From positions 3,604,934-3,668,933 of the forward strand of contig NC_019703.1 in the NCBI RefSeq assembly GCF_000317045.1: a stretch of DNA of 64,000 nucleotides. The letters are read 5' to 3'. This document shows, piece after piece, positions 1 through 8,010 of the stretch (positions are counted from its first letter, which is position 1; the number at the start of each line of letters is the position of its first letter). The position numbers were made by a program, and so were the translations under genes. The stretch is from Geitlerinema sp. PCC 7407. Its GTDB lineage: Bacteria; Cyanobacteriota; Cyanobacteriia; PCC-7407. The notes under the pieces are model-generated. The model worked only from the letters and a program-made list of their open reading frames with translations. It was not told the DNA's origin and searched no databases.

Positions 1-139
1 CCGACGTGTGGCGCAGAAAGAGCGTGCACAGGCCCTGCTGAATCCCTGATTCAGCCACAACGGCCTCAATTTTTGAGGTGATTTTGACCAGAGACTGGCC
101 GCTCGTGGACAGTCGAAGGCGCTGCTGATACTGTTTCAT
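1..139 (-). CDS. YjbQ/UPF0047 family protein (5' part only)
   Basis: Minus-strand gene starting at an ATG at 139 and running off the left edge; 46 codons are visible. The translation begins MKQYQQRLRLSTSGQSL and reaches an LFLRHTS motif, the conserved N-terminal pattern of the UPF0047/YjbQ family, whose members include proteins with weak thiamin-phosphate synthase activity; the physiological role is unsettled. It starts 13 bp after the stop of the acidic hypothetical gene at 153-515, so the two are probably co-transcribed. Only the first third is present, so the active-site histidines cannot be checked. Confidence 0.7.
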   Translation of the reverse strand, partial: MKQYQQRLRLSTSGQSLVKITSKIEAVVAESGIQQGLCTLFLRHTS

Positions 140-152
140 CCAAAATCTTTGC

Positions 153-515
153 TTAGGAATCGGCGCGATCGCCCTCACGGGCTGTCGGCTCTGGGTCGGC
201 GACCGCCGCAGAGGTTTCTGGGTCTGGGGCTGATTGGGGGGCAGATTCACTAGAGGCGATCGCCTCCGAGCCAGCGTCCTCCGCAGCCACTCCCTCCGCT
301 TCAGAGAGATTTTCTGCCAACTCCTCTGAAGCTTCCGGCGCTTCCGGCTCCAGCGTCTCGGCTTCTTGCTCCAGCCACGGCGAATCAAAGTGGTTCCACG
401 GCAGAATCGGATTATTGGGCAGATTCTTGGTCAGAACCGTAATATTCGCAGGGTCAGGCTCTGGCAAGCGCAACTCCTGGGTGGAATCAGACGAGTTTAG
501 GTCATGAGATCTCAT
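153..515 (-). CDS. Hypothetical acidic protein
   Basis: A 120-residue protein not recognised as a named family. The N-terminal half has a fairly hydrophobic, probably conserved stretch around NNPILPWNHFDSPWLEQE (residues 34-51). The C-terminal 60 residues are a low-complexity run rich in Glu, Ala, Ser and Pro, likely disordered. There is no signal peptide or membrane segment. The start codon lies within a 14-bp perfect palindrome (CATGAGATCTCATG, 503-516). It lies just upstream of the yjbQ-like gene on the same strand, which suggests one transcript. Real coding is supported by the position and the ordered N-terminal block; function unknown. Confidence 0.6.
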   Translation of the reverse strand: MRSHDLNSSDSTQELRLPEPDPANITVLTKNLPNNPILPWNHFDSPWLEQEAETLEPEAPEASEELAENLSEAEGVAAEDAGSEAIASSESAPQSAPDPETSAAVADPEPTAREGDRADS

Positions 516-593
516 GCATTCAGCCTGCCCGAGACAGTTCTTGGCGGGTGGGCGCTTCCTGATGCACCCTGGCCGCTCGTAGCCCCGCAGGCG

Positions 594-1112
594 CTACAGA
601 ACGAAATAAGCGGCCAGAATGTGCAGCAAAATAACGACCGCAATCCCCCAAGTCGTATAGGCAGCATAGGCCAGGGACTGGGAAACATCATCAAGCCTCT
701 GCTTGTTCGTATTATAGGTCTCCGCCAAATTGACCAGCATCTGTAGCTGGTAGTCCTGGGGGGAGAGGCGGAGGTACTTTTCCAGCAGGCGGCGATCCTC
801 CAAGTTGGGGCTTACGGCCACTTGGCGCGGCAAAAAGGCGTTGATTAGCAGCGTAAAACTAATCGAAAATCCGACCGTTTCTGCCACGCTAAACAGACTC
901 GGCTCGAAGACCAGTCGGGAAATGGTCAGGCTGGTCAGCAGGGCGCCGTTGGCCACGAACAGAATATTGAGCTTGGTGGTCAGGCTGTGCCCCTGATCCT
1001 TTTGTTCGGCCAGGACAAGGCGCACATCCTGGGCTGCCAGTTCGAGGGTGGTCAGGGAAAGTGCTTGAGAATCAGGCTCCGAGGCATCTGGAAGCGGATG
1101 AGGAGAGGTCAT
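594..1112 (-). CDS. Small membrane protein with hairpin plus C-terminal helix
   Basis: A 172-residue protein. An N-terminal soluble segment with a helix (about 20-45) is followed by a close pair of hydrophobic helices (about 48-65 and 75-95), a roughly 45-residue charged helical region, and a last membrane helix at the C-terminus (about 150-172). This helix-hairpin-helix-TM plan resembles small two-to-three-TM effector-type domains (SLATT, PycTM), but no nucleotide cyclase or other defence gene is adjacent, so that is only a resemblance of topology. It is divergent from folC, with a 211-bp intergenic region. No catalytic motif is visible. Confidence 0.6.
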   Translation of the reverse strand: MTSPHPLPDASEPDSQALSLTTLELAAQDVRLVLAEQKDQGHSLTTKLNILFVANGALLTSLTISRLVFEPSLFSVAETVGFSISFTLLINAFLPRQVAVSPNLEDRRLLEKYLRLSPQDYQLQMLVNLAETYNTNKQRLDDVSQSLAYAAYTTWGIAVVILLHILAAYFVL

Positions 1113-1323
1113 AGATCACCAAGGAAGGGGCGGGGGGGGAACCGTGGTGAGCCCTTGCCCAAGGCGCTCATCCGCAGAGTTGAGACAGCTTGGGAAGAAT
1201 GGCGGCTCAAGGGAGGACGCATTCAGGAGAAAATGACGGGGAGGCTGTTTTAGCGAGGCCACGAACCTGCTTCTTGCCCTCGTCTGGACCTGCTTTCTTA
1301 TTTATCGTCTAGATTTCGTCGCT

Positions 1324-2640
1324 GTGGTTGCACCGTCTTCTGAGCAAACTCTTTCGGCCATCGAGTCGCTGTTACAAAGCTTTGAACGGTTTGGGGTAGA
1401 CCTGGGGCTCGATCGCATTGTGCGGCTGCTCGAGCGCCTGGGCAATCCCCATCACCGAGTGCCCATTGTGCACGTGGCGGGCACCAATGGTAAGGGTTCG
1501 GTGTGCGCCTATGTGTCCTCGGTCCTGGGGGCTGCGGGGTATCGGGTCGGGCGCTATACGTCGCCCCACTTGGTGCACTGGTGCGAGCGAATTTGTCTAG
1601 ATGGTCAGGCGATCGCCCCGGAGGCGCTCTACGACGCGCTGTGCCAGGTGCAGGCGGCCATCGATCCAGCGAGCCCGACGCCGACGCAGTTTGAAGTGAT
1701 TACGGCGGCGGCCTGGCTATTTTTTGCCGAGCAGGCTGTGGATGTGGCGGTGATCGAGGTGGGGCTGGGAGGCCGCCTGGACGCCACGAATGTGTGCGAT
1801 CGCCCTCTCGTTAGCATTATTACACCGCTGAGCCTGGAGCACTGGCAGCGCCTAGGCCCCACCCTCAGCCACATTGCCTTCGAGAAGGCGGGCATTCTCA
1901 AGGCGGGGTGTCCAGGGGTGATCTCGCCCCAGGTGCCCGAGGCCCAGGCAGTCATCGAGGCCCAGGCCACCAAGGTCGGCGCGCCCTTGACCTGGGTGAC
2001 ACCGGCAGAGGCGATCGCGCCGGGTCGGGCTCGGCTGGGCGACCTGGAATATCCGCTGGCCCTGGCGGGCGATATGCAGCTCACCAACTCGGCCTTGGCG
2101 ATCGCCGCCATCGAGCAGCTGCGTCAGCAGGGCTGGCAGATTTCGGCAGAGGCCCTGCAAAGAGGCATGGCGGCCACGCGCTGGCCCGGGCGCTTGCAGT
2201 GGATCCGGTGGCAGGGCCAGTCCCTGCTGATCGACGGTGCCCACAACGGGGCAGCGGCCCACGCCCTGCGCCACTACGTCGAGAGCCTGCCCCCGGTGCG
2301 CCAGGGCCGCCCCGTGACCTGGGTGATGGGGATGCTGTCGACCAAGGATCACAGCGAGATTTTTCGGGCGCTGCTGCGACCGGGCGATCGTCTGTATCTG
2401 GTGCCGGTGCCGGACCACAGCAGCGCCGACGTCGTGGACTTGGCGATTTTGGCCCAGGGCATCTGTCCGGCGATCGCCCACTGCCAGACCTTCACGGGCC
2501 TGATTGACGGCCTCACCGCCGCCACCAGCCACCGAGAAAGGCCCGACGATTTGCAGGTTTTGTGCGGTTCGCTCTATCTGATCGGCCACTTCCTGGGCGA
2601 GCACGCCGCCGACATTGCGGATCTCACGCCCCCCGCCTAG
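1324..2640 (+). CDS. folC: Folylpolyglutamate synthase / dihydrofolate synthase
   Basis: A 438-residue Mur-ligase-family enzyme that adds glutamate to dihydropteroate and/or to folates (ATP-dependent, cytoplasmic). The P-loop GTNGKGS is at residues 53-59, preceded by the typical HVAGTN entry. The loop GLGGRLDATNV (about 148-158) and a C-terminal domain containing IDGAHN (about 303-308) are family hallmarks. Length is normal. The start is GTG at 1324; no upstream ATG fits the N-terminus better. A strong hairpin terminator follows 10 bp after the stop. It is convergent with the sugar-binding lipoprotein gene. Confidence 0.93.
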   Translation: MVAPSSEQTLSAIESLLQSFERFGVDLGLDRIVRLLERLGNPHHRVPIVHVAGTNGKGSVCAYVSSVLGAAGYRVGRYTSPHLVHWCERICLDGQAIAPEALYDALCQVQAAIDPASPTPTQFEVITAAAWLFFAEQAVDVAVIEVGLGGRLDATNVCDRPLVSIITPLSLEHWQRLGPTLSHIAFEKAGILKAGCPGVISPQVPEAQAVIEAQATKVGAPLTWVTPAEAIAPGRARLGDLEYPLALAGDMQLTNSALAIAAIEQLRQQGWQISAEALQRGMAATRWPGRLQWIRWQGQSLLIDGAHNGAAAHALRHYVESLPPVRQGRPVTWVMGMLSTKDHSEIFRALLRPGDRLYLVPVPDHSSADVVDLAILAQGICPAIAHCQTFTGLIDGLTAATSHRERPDDLQVLCGSLYLIGHFLGEHAADIADLTPPA

Positions 2641-2647
2641 ATCCGCC

Positions 2648-2677
2648 AAAAGCCCCGAGCGTCGGCTCGGGGCTTTT
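2648..2677. terminator. Bidirectional terminator between folC and binding-protein gene
   Basis: A 10-bp perfect GC-rich stem (AGCCCCGAGC at 2651-2660 with GCTCGGGGCT at 2665-2674, loop GTCG). It is flanked by AAA on the left and TTTT on the right, so it can terminate both the plus-strand folC transcript and the minus-strand binding-protein transcript. Confidence 0.85.
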
Positions 2678-2709
2678 GAAATTTCCCAGTTGGGGGATTG
2701 AGGGTCAGG

Positions 2710-4011
2710 CTAGGTGCCCACCGTGGCAGCCTGAGCGTCCCACTCTTTGGCGGCATCGGCGATCGCCTGATCCACCGACTTTTGCTTCAGCATCGCCGAC
2801 TGCAAGTTGCTGTACACGATCTTTTGCAGCTGCTTCATCCCTTTCATCGTCGGGATTAGAACTTCTGCGTCCTTGAGCTGGCTAGCGCTGACGATGCGGG
2901 CTTTCTCGACGGACGAGGCGTTGTCCGGAGCCGTCTTGAAATACGCGTCGTTCAGAGCGCCCTGGGTAGACGGCAGCACGTTAGCCGCCTTGGCAAAGCT
3001 GAGCTGGTGTTGGTCATTGGTCACAAAGAGGGCAAACTTCAGCGCTGCCTCCGGCTGGTCCGTGTCGCGCGGAATCACCAGGTTCATCACCGCCACATTT
3101 TTCTTGCCGGTCTCCCCGCTGATCTGGGGTGCGGAGGCGGAAACCTGGGCAATAGAAGGCGCATTCTTGGCGATCGCCCCCAAGAACTCCGCTCCGGACG
3201 CCAAGACCGCCGTCTCGCCCGACTGGTACAGCTCGATCGCCCGGCGATGGCCCTGGGTCAGCACTTCCTTGGGCAGCAGCCCCTGCTGATAGAGGTCCAC
3301 CCAGTACTGGAAGGCCTGCTTGCCTTCGGGCGTATTAAAGGCGGCCTTGCCCTGGTCATCGACGAGCCGCACGCCCATCTGGACCAGAGACTCCAGCACT
3401 TCCCCCGAGTCCTCGGGCACAAAGGTGATGAAGAAAGCGTATTTGCCGGTTTTCTCCCGGACTTGCTTGGCGACATTGGCCAGCTCGGCGTAGGTCGCGG
3501 GCGGCTGCTCGATGCCTGCCTGCTTCAGAAGATCGGTGTTGTAAATGGTCACCCGGGTCGTCAGGTACCAGGGAATCGCGAAGCTTTTATTGTCGAGGGT
3601 GCTGGCCTGCCAAATCTTGGGCAAATACAGATCTCGATCGGCCTGGGACATTTTGTCATCGAGAATCATCCAGGCATTTTGGCCCGCCAGCTGGGACGCA
3701 AAGTTGGGATTGAGATTCACGACGTCTGGGGCCGTCTTGGCGGACACTGCCGTCAGGATTTTGCTCTCCATCGAGGCCCAAGGGACGTCAACCCACTTCA
3801 CCTGGATGCCGGGGTTCTGGCTCTCAAATTCGGCAATCAGCTGATTGAAGTAGTCTTCGTAGCCAGCCTTGAGCTGCATGGTCCAGAACTCGACCGTCTG
3901 GGTGCCGCCTGCTGCTTGGGACGTGGGTCGTGGACTACTGCAGCTGACGATCCAGCTCAGGAGCAACCCCACCAGGGCAAAAATGCCAAACCGTTTCCAG
4001 CCTCTCATCAC
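2710..4011 (-). CDS. Sugar ABC transporter substrate-binding lipoprotein
   Basis: A 433-residue family-1 extracellular solute-binding protein. It has a type II signal peptide with lipobox IVSC and lipidated Cys24, followed by a Ser/Pro linker. The mature part shows the usual pattern of maltose/glucosylglycerol/trehalose-type binding proteins: EFWTM near 41-45, an ITVKWVDVPW-like lobe-I strand, APDVVNLN, and a C-terminal helix. No permease or ATPase gene is nearby, so it is an orphan component. Its start lies only about 52 bp downstream of the tnpB stop on the same strand, so its own promoter region has been displaced or replaced by the mobile element. The substrate cannot be fixed from sequence. 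Confidence 0.88.
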   Translation of the reverse strand: MMRGWKRFGIFALVGLLLSWIVSCSSPRPTSQAAGGTQTVEFWTMQLKAGYEDYFNQLIAEFESQNPGIQVKWVDVPWASMESKILTAVSAKTAPDVVNLNPNFASQLAGQNAWMILDDKMSQADRDLYLPKIWQASTLDNKSFAIPWYLTTRVTIYNTDLLKQAGIEQPPATYAELANVAKQVREKTGKYAFFITFVPEDSGEVLESLVQMGVRLVDDQGKAAFNTPEGKQAFQYWVDLYQQGLLPKEVLTQGHRRAIELYQSGETAVLASGAEFLGAIAKNAPSIAQVSASAPQISGETGKKNVAVMNLVIPRDTDQPEAALKFALFVTNDQHQLSFAKAANVLPSTQGALNDAYFKTAPDNASSVEKARIVSASQLKDAEVLIPTMKGMKQLQKIVYSNLQSAMLKQKSVDQAIADAAKEWDAQAATVGT

Positions 4012-4039
4012 AATCCTATTCTTTGCTTGCGAAGGTTCG

Positions 4040-4150
4040 TGACATACTCCCGACGCCGACCGCTTAGGCGGTACGGCGTGGGCTTCTCCTCCGGGTTGCC
4101 CCAGATTCGCGTTTTATAGTGAGGCGAATGCCCAACCCCACTTTTTTGAT
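4040..4150 (-). ncRNA. Candidate omega RNA (TnpB guide RNA) at the right end
   Basis: In TnpB systems the guide RNA scaffold overlaps the 3' end of tnpB and runs through the right-end hairpin into flanking DNA. Here the minus strand has the end hairpin (ACCGC/GCGGT stem with outer GCCG/CGGC) immediately after the tnpB stop at 4064, followed by GTCGGGAGTATGTCAC. The guide would then be flank sequence beginning about GAACCTTCGC, just upstream of the binding-protein gene. The 5' limit is not visible from sequence; this is an inference from the family. Confidence 0.4.
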
Positions 4151-5344
4151 AAGTATCCCAGAGTTAACATCACGCGGCATGGACGCACCACAATGAGGGC
4201 ATTCATGCCAGCGGTCAGACAACTCTTTCGGTACTCGGTTCAGACAATTTGCACAATGCTGGGACGTGCCAGCGGGGTTGACTTTCACGACCAGCCGCCC
4301 AGCTTTTGCAGCTTTGTACGGAAGGATTTCGTTCAGGAACCCAGCTATCCCAGCATCAGCAAAACTTTTATTCAGCCCAGACTTGGCCGATTGACCGTTG
4401 GGCAGGAACGTTCCGTCCTCCCCCTGTTTCGGCTTATTGCGTCGGGACATATTGGAAATTTTCAGATCTTCAACCAAAATGACATCGGCCTTGTCGATTA
4501 GCTCTTGAGCCGTTTCAAAGTGCCACTGCTTACGCTGCCTCGCAATGCGTTGATGCAATTTAGCGATACGCTCATTCAGCTTACGGCGTGACTTAGAACC
4601 TTTCCCCCTGGCATCTCGCTTAGCCTGGAGCTTAACTAATTTGTCTTCAGATTGGCGGTAAAACTTGGGGGGCTGTTTCGTGGTGCCATCCGAGCAAGCG
4701 ATGAAGTATTCCAGTCCAGCATCTACACCGATACTGTTTGCCTCAGTCGGCTCAACCTCAACCACTGGCTGCTCTGGCACAGACTTGTCTTCGAGGGTTA
4801 GGGTGACATACCAACCATCTGCTTTCTTCGTTACCAGGGCTCGCTTAATCACAAATCCTTCTGGCACAGGCCGATGTTGAATGAACTTAACTTCACCTAG
4901 TTTTGGCAGTGTGACTTGATTGCCCTGGATGCAATCTGGCTTGACCCGCTGGTAGGCAAAGGTGCGATAGCGATTCTTCCCCTTAAATCTAGGCTTACCG
5001 CTCCGTTTGCCGTTCTTGTCGCCTTTGATGAACCGAGCAAATGCGAGGTCTACCCGCTTCACCATGTCCTGCAAGACATCAGCATGAATGTCGGAGTACC
5101 ATTCCCGCTCCTGCTTAAGCGAGACCAGGGAGCGTTTTTGACTGTAGTATTCGGGCTTTTTTCTGGGTTCGGCGATACTGCACACCAAAGGGCAGGCGTT
5201 AACAGGACACCGATTCATCTCCCACCAGTCAAAGCGATCTGCCAGCAGGTAGTTGTGTTGACAGCGCAACATATCGAGCCACTTATCCATGCGACATCGT
5301 TGCTCGTAGGTCGGCAATAGCTTGTACTGGTAGGCTAATTTCAC
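4064..5344 (-). CDS. tnpB: TnpB, RNA-guided nuclease of an IS200/IS605 element
   Basis: A 426-residue OrfB/TnpB. The start is taken as GTG at 5344, giving the usual N-terminus VKLAYQYKLLPTYEQ; upstream in-frame codons would run into the divergent RHH gene. The RuvC triad looks intact: Asp208 in VDAG, Glu292 in VEDLKISNM and Asp392 in PRDVN. The zinc ribbon has Cys364, Cys367, Cys382 and Cys385. An additional Cys-rich segment (about 46-55) is present near the N-terminus. The protein is full length, so nuclease activity is expected. It is divergent from the RHH gene across 37 bp and is followed by the binding-protein gene on the same strand. Confidence 0.92.
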   Translation of the reverse strand: MKLAYQYKLLPTYEQRCRMDKWLDMLRCQHNYLLADRFDWWEMNRCPVNACPLVCSIAEPRKKPEYYSQKRSLVSLKQEREWYSDIHADVLQDMVKRVDLAFARFIKGDKNGKRSGKPRFKGKNRYRTFAYQRVKPDCIQGNQVTLPKLGEVKFIQHRPVPEGFVIKRALVTKKADGWYVTLTLEDKSVPEQPVVEVEPTEANSIGVDAGLEYFIACSDGTTKQPPKFYRQSEDKLVKLQAKRDARGKGSKSRRKLNERIAKLHQRIARQRKQWHFETAQELIDKADVILVEDLKISNMSRRNKPKQGEDGTFLPNGQSAKSGLNKSFADAGIAGFLNEILPYKAAKAGRLVVKVNPAGTSQHCANCLNRVPKELSDRWHECPHCGASMPRDVNSGILIKKVGLGIRLTIKRESGATRRRSPRRTA

Positions 5345-5381
5345 GCCACAATTGTAGTAAATATAAATGCAATTGCTACCC

Positions 5382-5579
5382 ATGAAACAAATAAGCCTTA
5401 GAATATCGGATGTTGAAAAGCAGCACTTAGACCGATATTGCAAACTCACGGAGCGCAATCAAACCGACGTTTTGCGCCAATACATTAGAAGTCTGGGCGT
5501 CGATGGGGCGTTGAACCCCATCGACGCCCCCGCTATTCCTCCCGACACCGACCCTTCGGGTACAGTGCGGGGCTCCTAG
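5382..5579 (+). CDS. Small ribbon-helix-helix protein divergent from tnpB
   Basis: A 65-residue protein beginning MKQISLRISDVEKQHLD. The pattern of a short basic beta strand (KQISLRIS) followed by two helices (DVEKQHLDRYCKL and QTDVLRQYIRSLG) is that of a CopG/MetJ ribbon-helix-helix DNA-binding domain. The last 20 or so residues are encoded by the end-hairpin region of the element and look like read-out of the terminal repeats. Only 37 bp separate its start from the tnpB start, so it could bind the shared control region and repress itself and tnpB. That role is inferred. Confidence 0.72.
   Translation: MKQISLRISDVEKQHLDRYCKLTERNQTDVLRQYIRSLGVDGALNPIDAPAIPPDTDPSGTVRGS
5495..5529. repeat. 14-bp perfect inverted repeat inside the RHH gene
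   Basis: GGGCGTCGATGGGG (5495-5508) and CCCCATCGACGCCC (5516-5529) with a 7-base spacer. It lies within the C-terminal codons of the RHH gene, just inside the left end hairpin of the element. It has no following T-run on either strand, so it is not a standard terminator. Confidence 0.85.
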
Positions 5580-5698
5580 CGGTTAAGCTGACTTGCGCCG
5601 GTTGTGACCGGTTCCAGGGTCCAGCTCCAAGGCCCAAAGGCTTTCTTGGAGCTGGAGGAGTTTAGGCTGCCGGAGCGGCCTTTTGGGGGCGATCGCCC

Positions 5699-6118
5699 TT
5701 AGTGGACGATCGTGACGGACTTGATCTTGTCGCCGGGCCGAATCGCGTTGACCACATCCATGTCGTCAGTCTTACCGAAAACCGTGTGGACGCCGTCTAG
5801 GTGAGCCTGGGGCGAGTGGCAAATGAAGAACTGGCTGCCGCCGGTGTCGCGACCCGCGTGGGCCATGGACAGAGAGCCTGCAACGTGCTTGTTGGAGTTG
5901 ATTTCGCACTTGATGGTGTAGCCGGGGCCGCCGCGACCGTCGCCGTTGGGGCAGCCGCCCTGGATCACAAAGTTGGGGATGACGCGGTGGAAGTTTAGGC
6001 CGTCGTAGAAGCCTTTTTCTGACAGATCGACAAAGTTTTTGACGGTGTTGGGGGCGTCCTGGTCAAACAGCTCCAGGTTGATGGTGCCCTTATCCGTTTC
6101 CATAATGGCGCGGGTCAT
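5699..6118 (-). CDS. Cyclophilin-type peptidyl-prolyl cis-trans isomerase
   Basis: A 139-residue single-domain cyclophilin with no signal peptide, so cytoplasmic. The start is the ATG at 6118 ([11 protein letters not shown]) because a GAGGAG Shine-Dalgarno lies 6 bases upstream; a longer reading would need a poor upstream start. Family motifs are present: [14 protein letters not shown] (about 48-61) with the catalytic Arg, the GGSQFFI segment, and [11 protein letters not shown]. The segment that normally carries the cyclosporin-contact Trp reads [10 protein letters not shown], without Trp, as in many bacterial forms. It is transcribed toward tnpB and stands alone. Confidence 0.92.
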   Translation of the reverse strand: MTRAIMETDKGTINLELFDQDAPNTVKNFVDLSEKGFYDGLNFHRVIPNFVIQGGCPNGDGRGGPGYTIKCEINSNKHVAGSLSMAHAGRDTGGSQFFICHSPQAHLDGVHTVFGKTDDMDVVNAIRPGDKIKSVTIVH

Positions 6119-6225
6119 GGTGTCTCCTCGGTGTGATGGGTTGGCGGCCAAAAATCTCTGAGCGGCCAACCTTGCCAATTAGAAATGTTTACAGCTTACA
6201 GAGCTTTCGGCAAAGTCCAGCGGTT

Positions 6226-7461
6226 TTAGGCGTCGGATGGGTGAACGGTGATGGCGGCAGCGGCGGTGCGGGCGCGATCGCGCGCTTCCTCGGGGGTCTC
6301 GCCGAGGGCGACGGCGACGCCCATGCGGCGGTTCTTGTGGCAGCGGGGCTTGCCGAACAGACGCAGCTTGGTGGTGGGGACGGCCAGAGCAGCCGAGATC
6401 CCTTCAAAGCGGGGCGCTTCGCCTTTTTCGGTGGCCAGGATGACGGCGGAGGCGCCGGGGCGAATCAGCTCGATGGTGCCGATGGGCAAACCGGCGATCG
6501 CCCGCACATGGAGCTCAAACTCTGACATATTCTGACTAATCAGGGTCACCATGCCCGTGTCGTGGGGGCGAGGGCTGACTTCGCTGAAGTACACGATGGC
6601 GTCTCCGTCCGGCTGATTTTGGATGAACAGCTCCACGCCAAAGATGCCCCAGCCCCCGAGGGCTTCCGTGATTTTGGCGGCGATCGCCTCGGACTGGCGG
6701 AGCGCCTCCGGCGACAGCGGGCAGGGCTGCCAAGACTCTCGGTAATCTCCGTCGACTTGAATGTGACCAATGGGCGGACAAAAATGGGTGCCTTCTCGCG
6801 ATCGCACCGTCAGCAGCGTGATCTCCGTATCAAACTCAACAAAGCCTTCCACAATCACCCGCTGGCCCAGGCCTCGCGCCCCCGAGCGAGCATACTCCCA
6901 CGCCGGGCCGATTTCGGCCTCCGATCGCACCAGGCTTTGCCCCTTGCCCGAGGAGCTCATCACCGGCTTCACCACGCAGGGCAGCCCCAGATGGGCGATC
7001 GCCTCCCGGTACTCCGCCTCCGTACTGGCAAAGCGATAGGGCGACGTTTTGAGACCGAGCTCCTCGGCGGCTAGGCGGCGAATGCCCTCGCGATTCATGG
7101 TCAGGCGCGTGGCCTTGGCCGTCGGCACCACGGCCCAGCCTTCTGCTTCGAGCTCCACGAGCATGTCGGTGGCGATCGCCTCCACCTCCGGCACGATCAG
7201 ATCCGGCCGCACCCGCTCCACCAGCGATCGCAGGGCCGCCGGGTCCTGCATATTCAGCACCTCAGCCCGGTGGGCCACCTGCATCGCCGGCGCATTTTCG
7301 TAGACATCCGCCGCCACCACCTCCAGGCCCAGACGCATCGCCTCGATCGCCACCTCGCGGCCCAGCTCTCCCGACCCCAGCAGCAGCAGCCTCAGCGCAT
7401 TGGTCGCCAGAGGCGTTCCCCAGCCCAGCCGCTCCGTCAAGCCCGATTGCCCAGAATTCAT
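6226..7461 (-). CDS. purT: Formate-dependent GAR transformylase
   Basis: An ATP-grasp enzyme of 411 residues. It makes formylglycinamide ribonucleotide from GAR, formate and ATP, the folate-independent third step of purine synthesis. The N-terminal domain has [12 protein letters not shown]. The ATP-grasp core has [16 protein letters not shown] and an E[12 protein letters not shown] segment, the PurT signature. The start is taken at ATG 7461 ([13 protein letters not shown]); in-frame codons further upstream lack a clear ribosome site. Length matches the family. It is on the same strand as the cyclophilin gene with about 107 bp between them. Confidence 0.93.
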   Translation of the reverse strand: MNSGQSGLTERLGWGTPLATNALRLLLLGSGELGREVAIEAMRLGLEVVAADVYENAPAMQVAHRAEVLNMQDPAALRSLVERVRPDLIVPEVEAIATDMLVELEAEGWAVVPTAKATRLTMNREGIRRLAAEELGLKTSPYRFASTEAEYREAIAHLGLPCVVKPVMSSSGKGQSLVRSEAEIGPAWEYARSGARGLGQRVIVEGFVEFDTEITLLTVRSREGTHFCPPIGHIQVDGDYRESWQPCPLSPEALRQSEAIAAKITEALGGWGIFGVELFIQNQPDGDAIVYFSEVSPRPHDTGMVTLISQNMSEFELHVRAIAGLPIGTIELIRPGASAVILATEKGEAPRFEGISAALAVPTTKLRLFGKPRCHKNRRMGVAVALGETPEEARDRARTAAAAITVHPSDA

Positions 7462-8010
7462 ACGCAGGAAACCACCTGTATATTCACAACAGTCCCCAAG
7501 CAGGACCAGACCCAAGACATTATCAGAACTCCCCGTCCGCTTCTACAGCAGCAGCCCAGAGCTTTCTCTCGGTAAATTTTCTATTTTTTTGAAACCTATA
7601 CCCAATTTCAACAATTGTGTGTAAGATTCTGCTGAATCCTTAGGACTCAAGGCAGCAAGAGGGGTACATCCCTTCAACGACAACCCAAGACTCAGTCTCT
7701 ATCCTTAGGGCCAGCTCCCTTCCAAGTGCTCCAGCCTTGGTGTTTTGCAGTGGCCGCTTTAGCTTGGACGTTGCTGCCCAAGGCGATAGTAACTTCTATA
7801 AAATTTCGCGGCGATCGCAACAGCAAATCCCTGCCATCTGAAGGGAATTAAAGAGCTGAATGCACGCATTTTTTTAAGGTTGGTATCTTTTGCCCCAGAG
7901 TGGCGATTCTGAACTAAATTGGGTAGCATCACAAGCATCAATCACGTCCACCGGGATCTTGTCAATCCAAAAACCTCAGTTTTTTATTCTCAAAACGAGC
8001 GGATGCAGCC
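7462..8010. other. Intergenic region between purT and pilM
   Basis: A 549-bp divergent region with AT-rich patches around 7560-7640 and 7850-7990. No convincing gene or RNA was found. It presumably contains the purT and pil operon promoters. Confidence 0.5.

Larger units (their letters stand above)
4040..5590. mobile_element. IS200/IS605-type element: tnpB plus ribbon-helix-helix gene, no tnpA
   Basis: Both ends carry the same imperfect hairpin in the same orientation, as expected for IS200/IS605 ends. At 4048-4080 the plus strand reads CTCCCGACGCCGACC, loop, GGTACGG. At 5543-5570 it reads CTCCCGACACCGACC, loop, GGGTACAG. In each the stem has a bulged A. Between them lie tnpB (minus) and a divergent small RHH gene (plus), with no Y1 transposase gene. 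Exact ends were not determined; the tnpB-side end is probably near the GTATGTCAC sequence on the minus strand (about 4040), the other end near 5575-5600. Movement would need TnpA in trans. Confidence 0.75.

Noticed and set aside
3007-4119. 370-codon plus-strand open frame
   Set aside because: Antisense to the sugar-binding protein gene and running across the element end; no recognisable protein.
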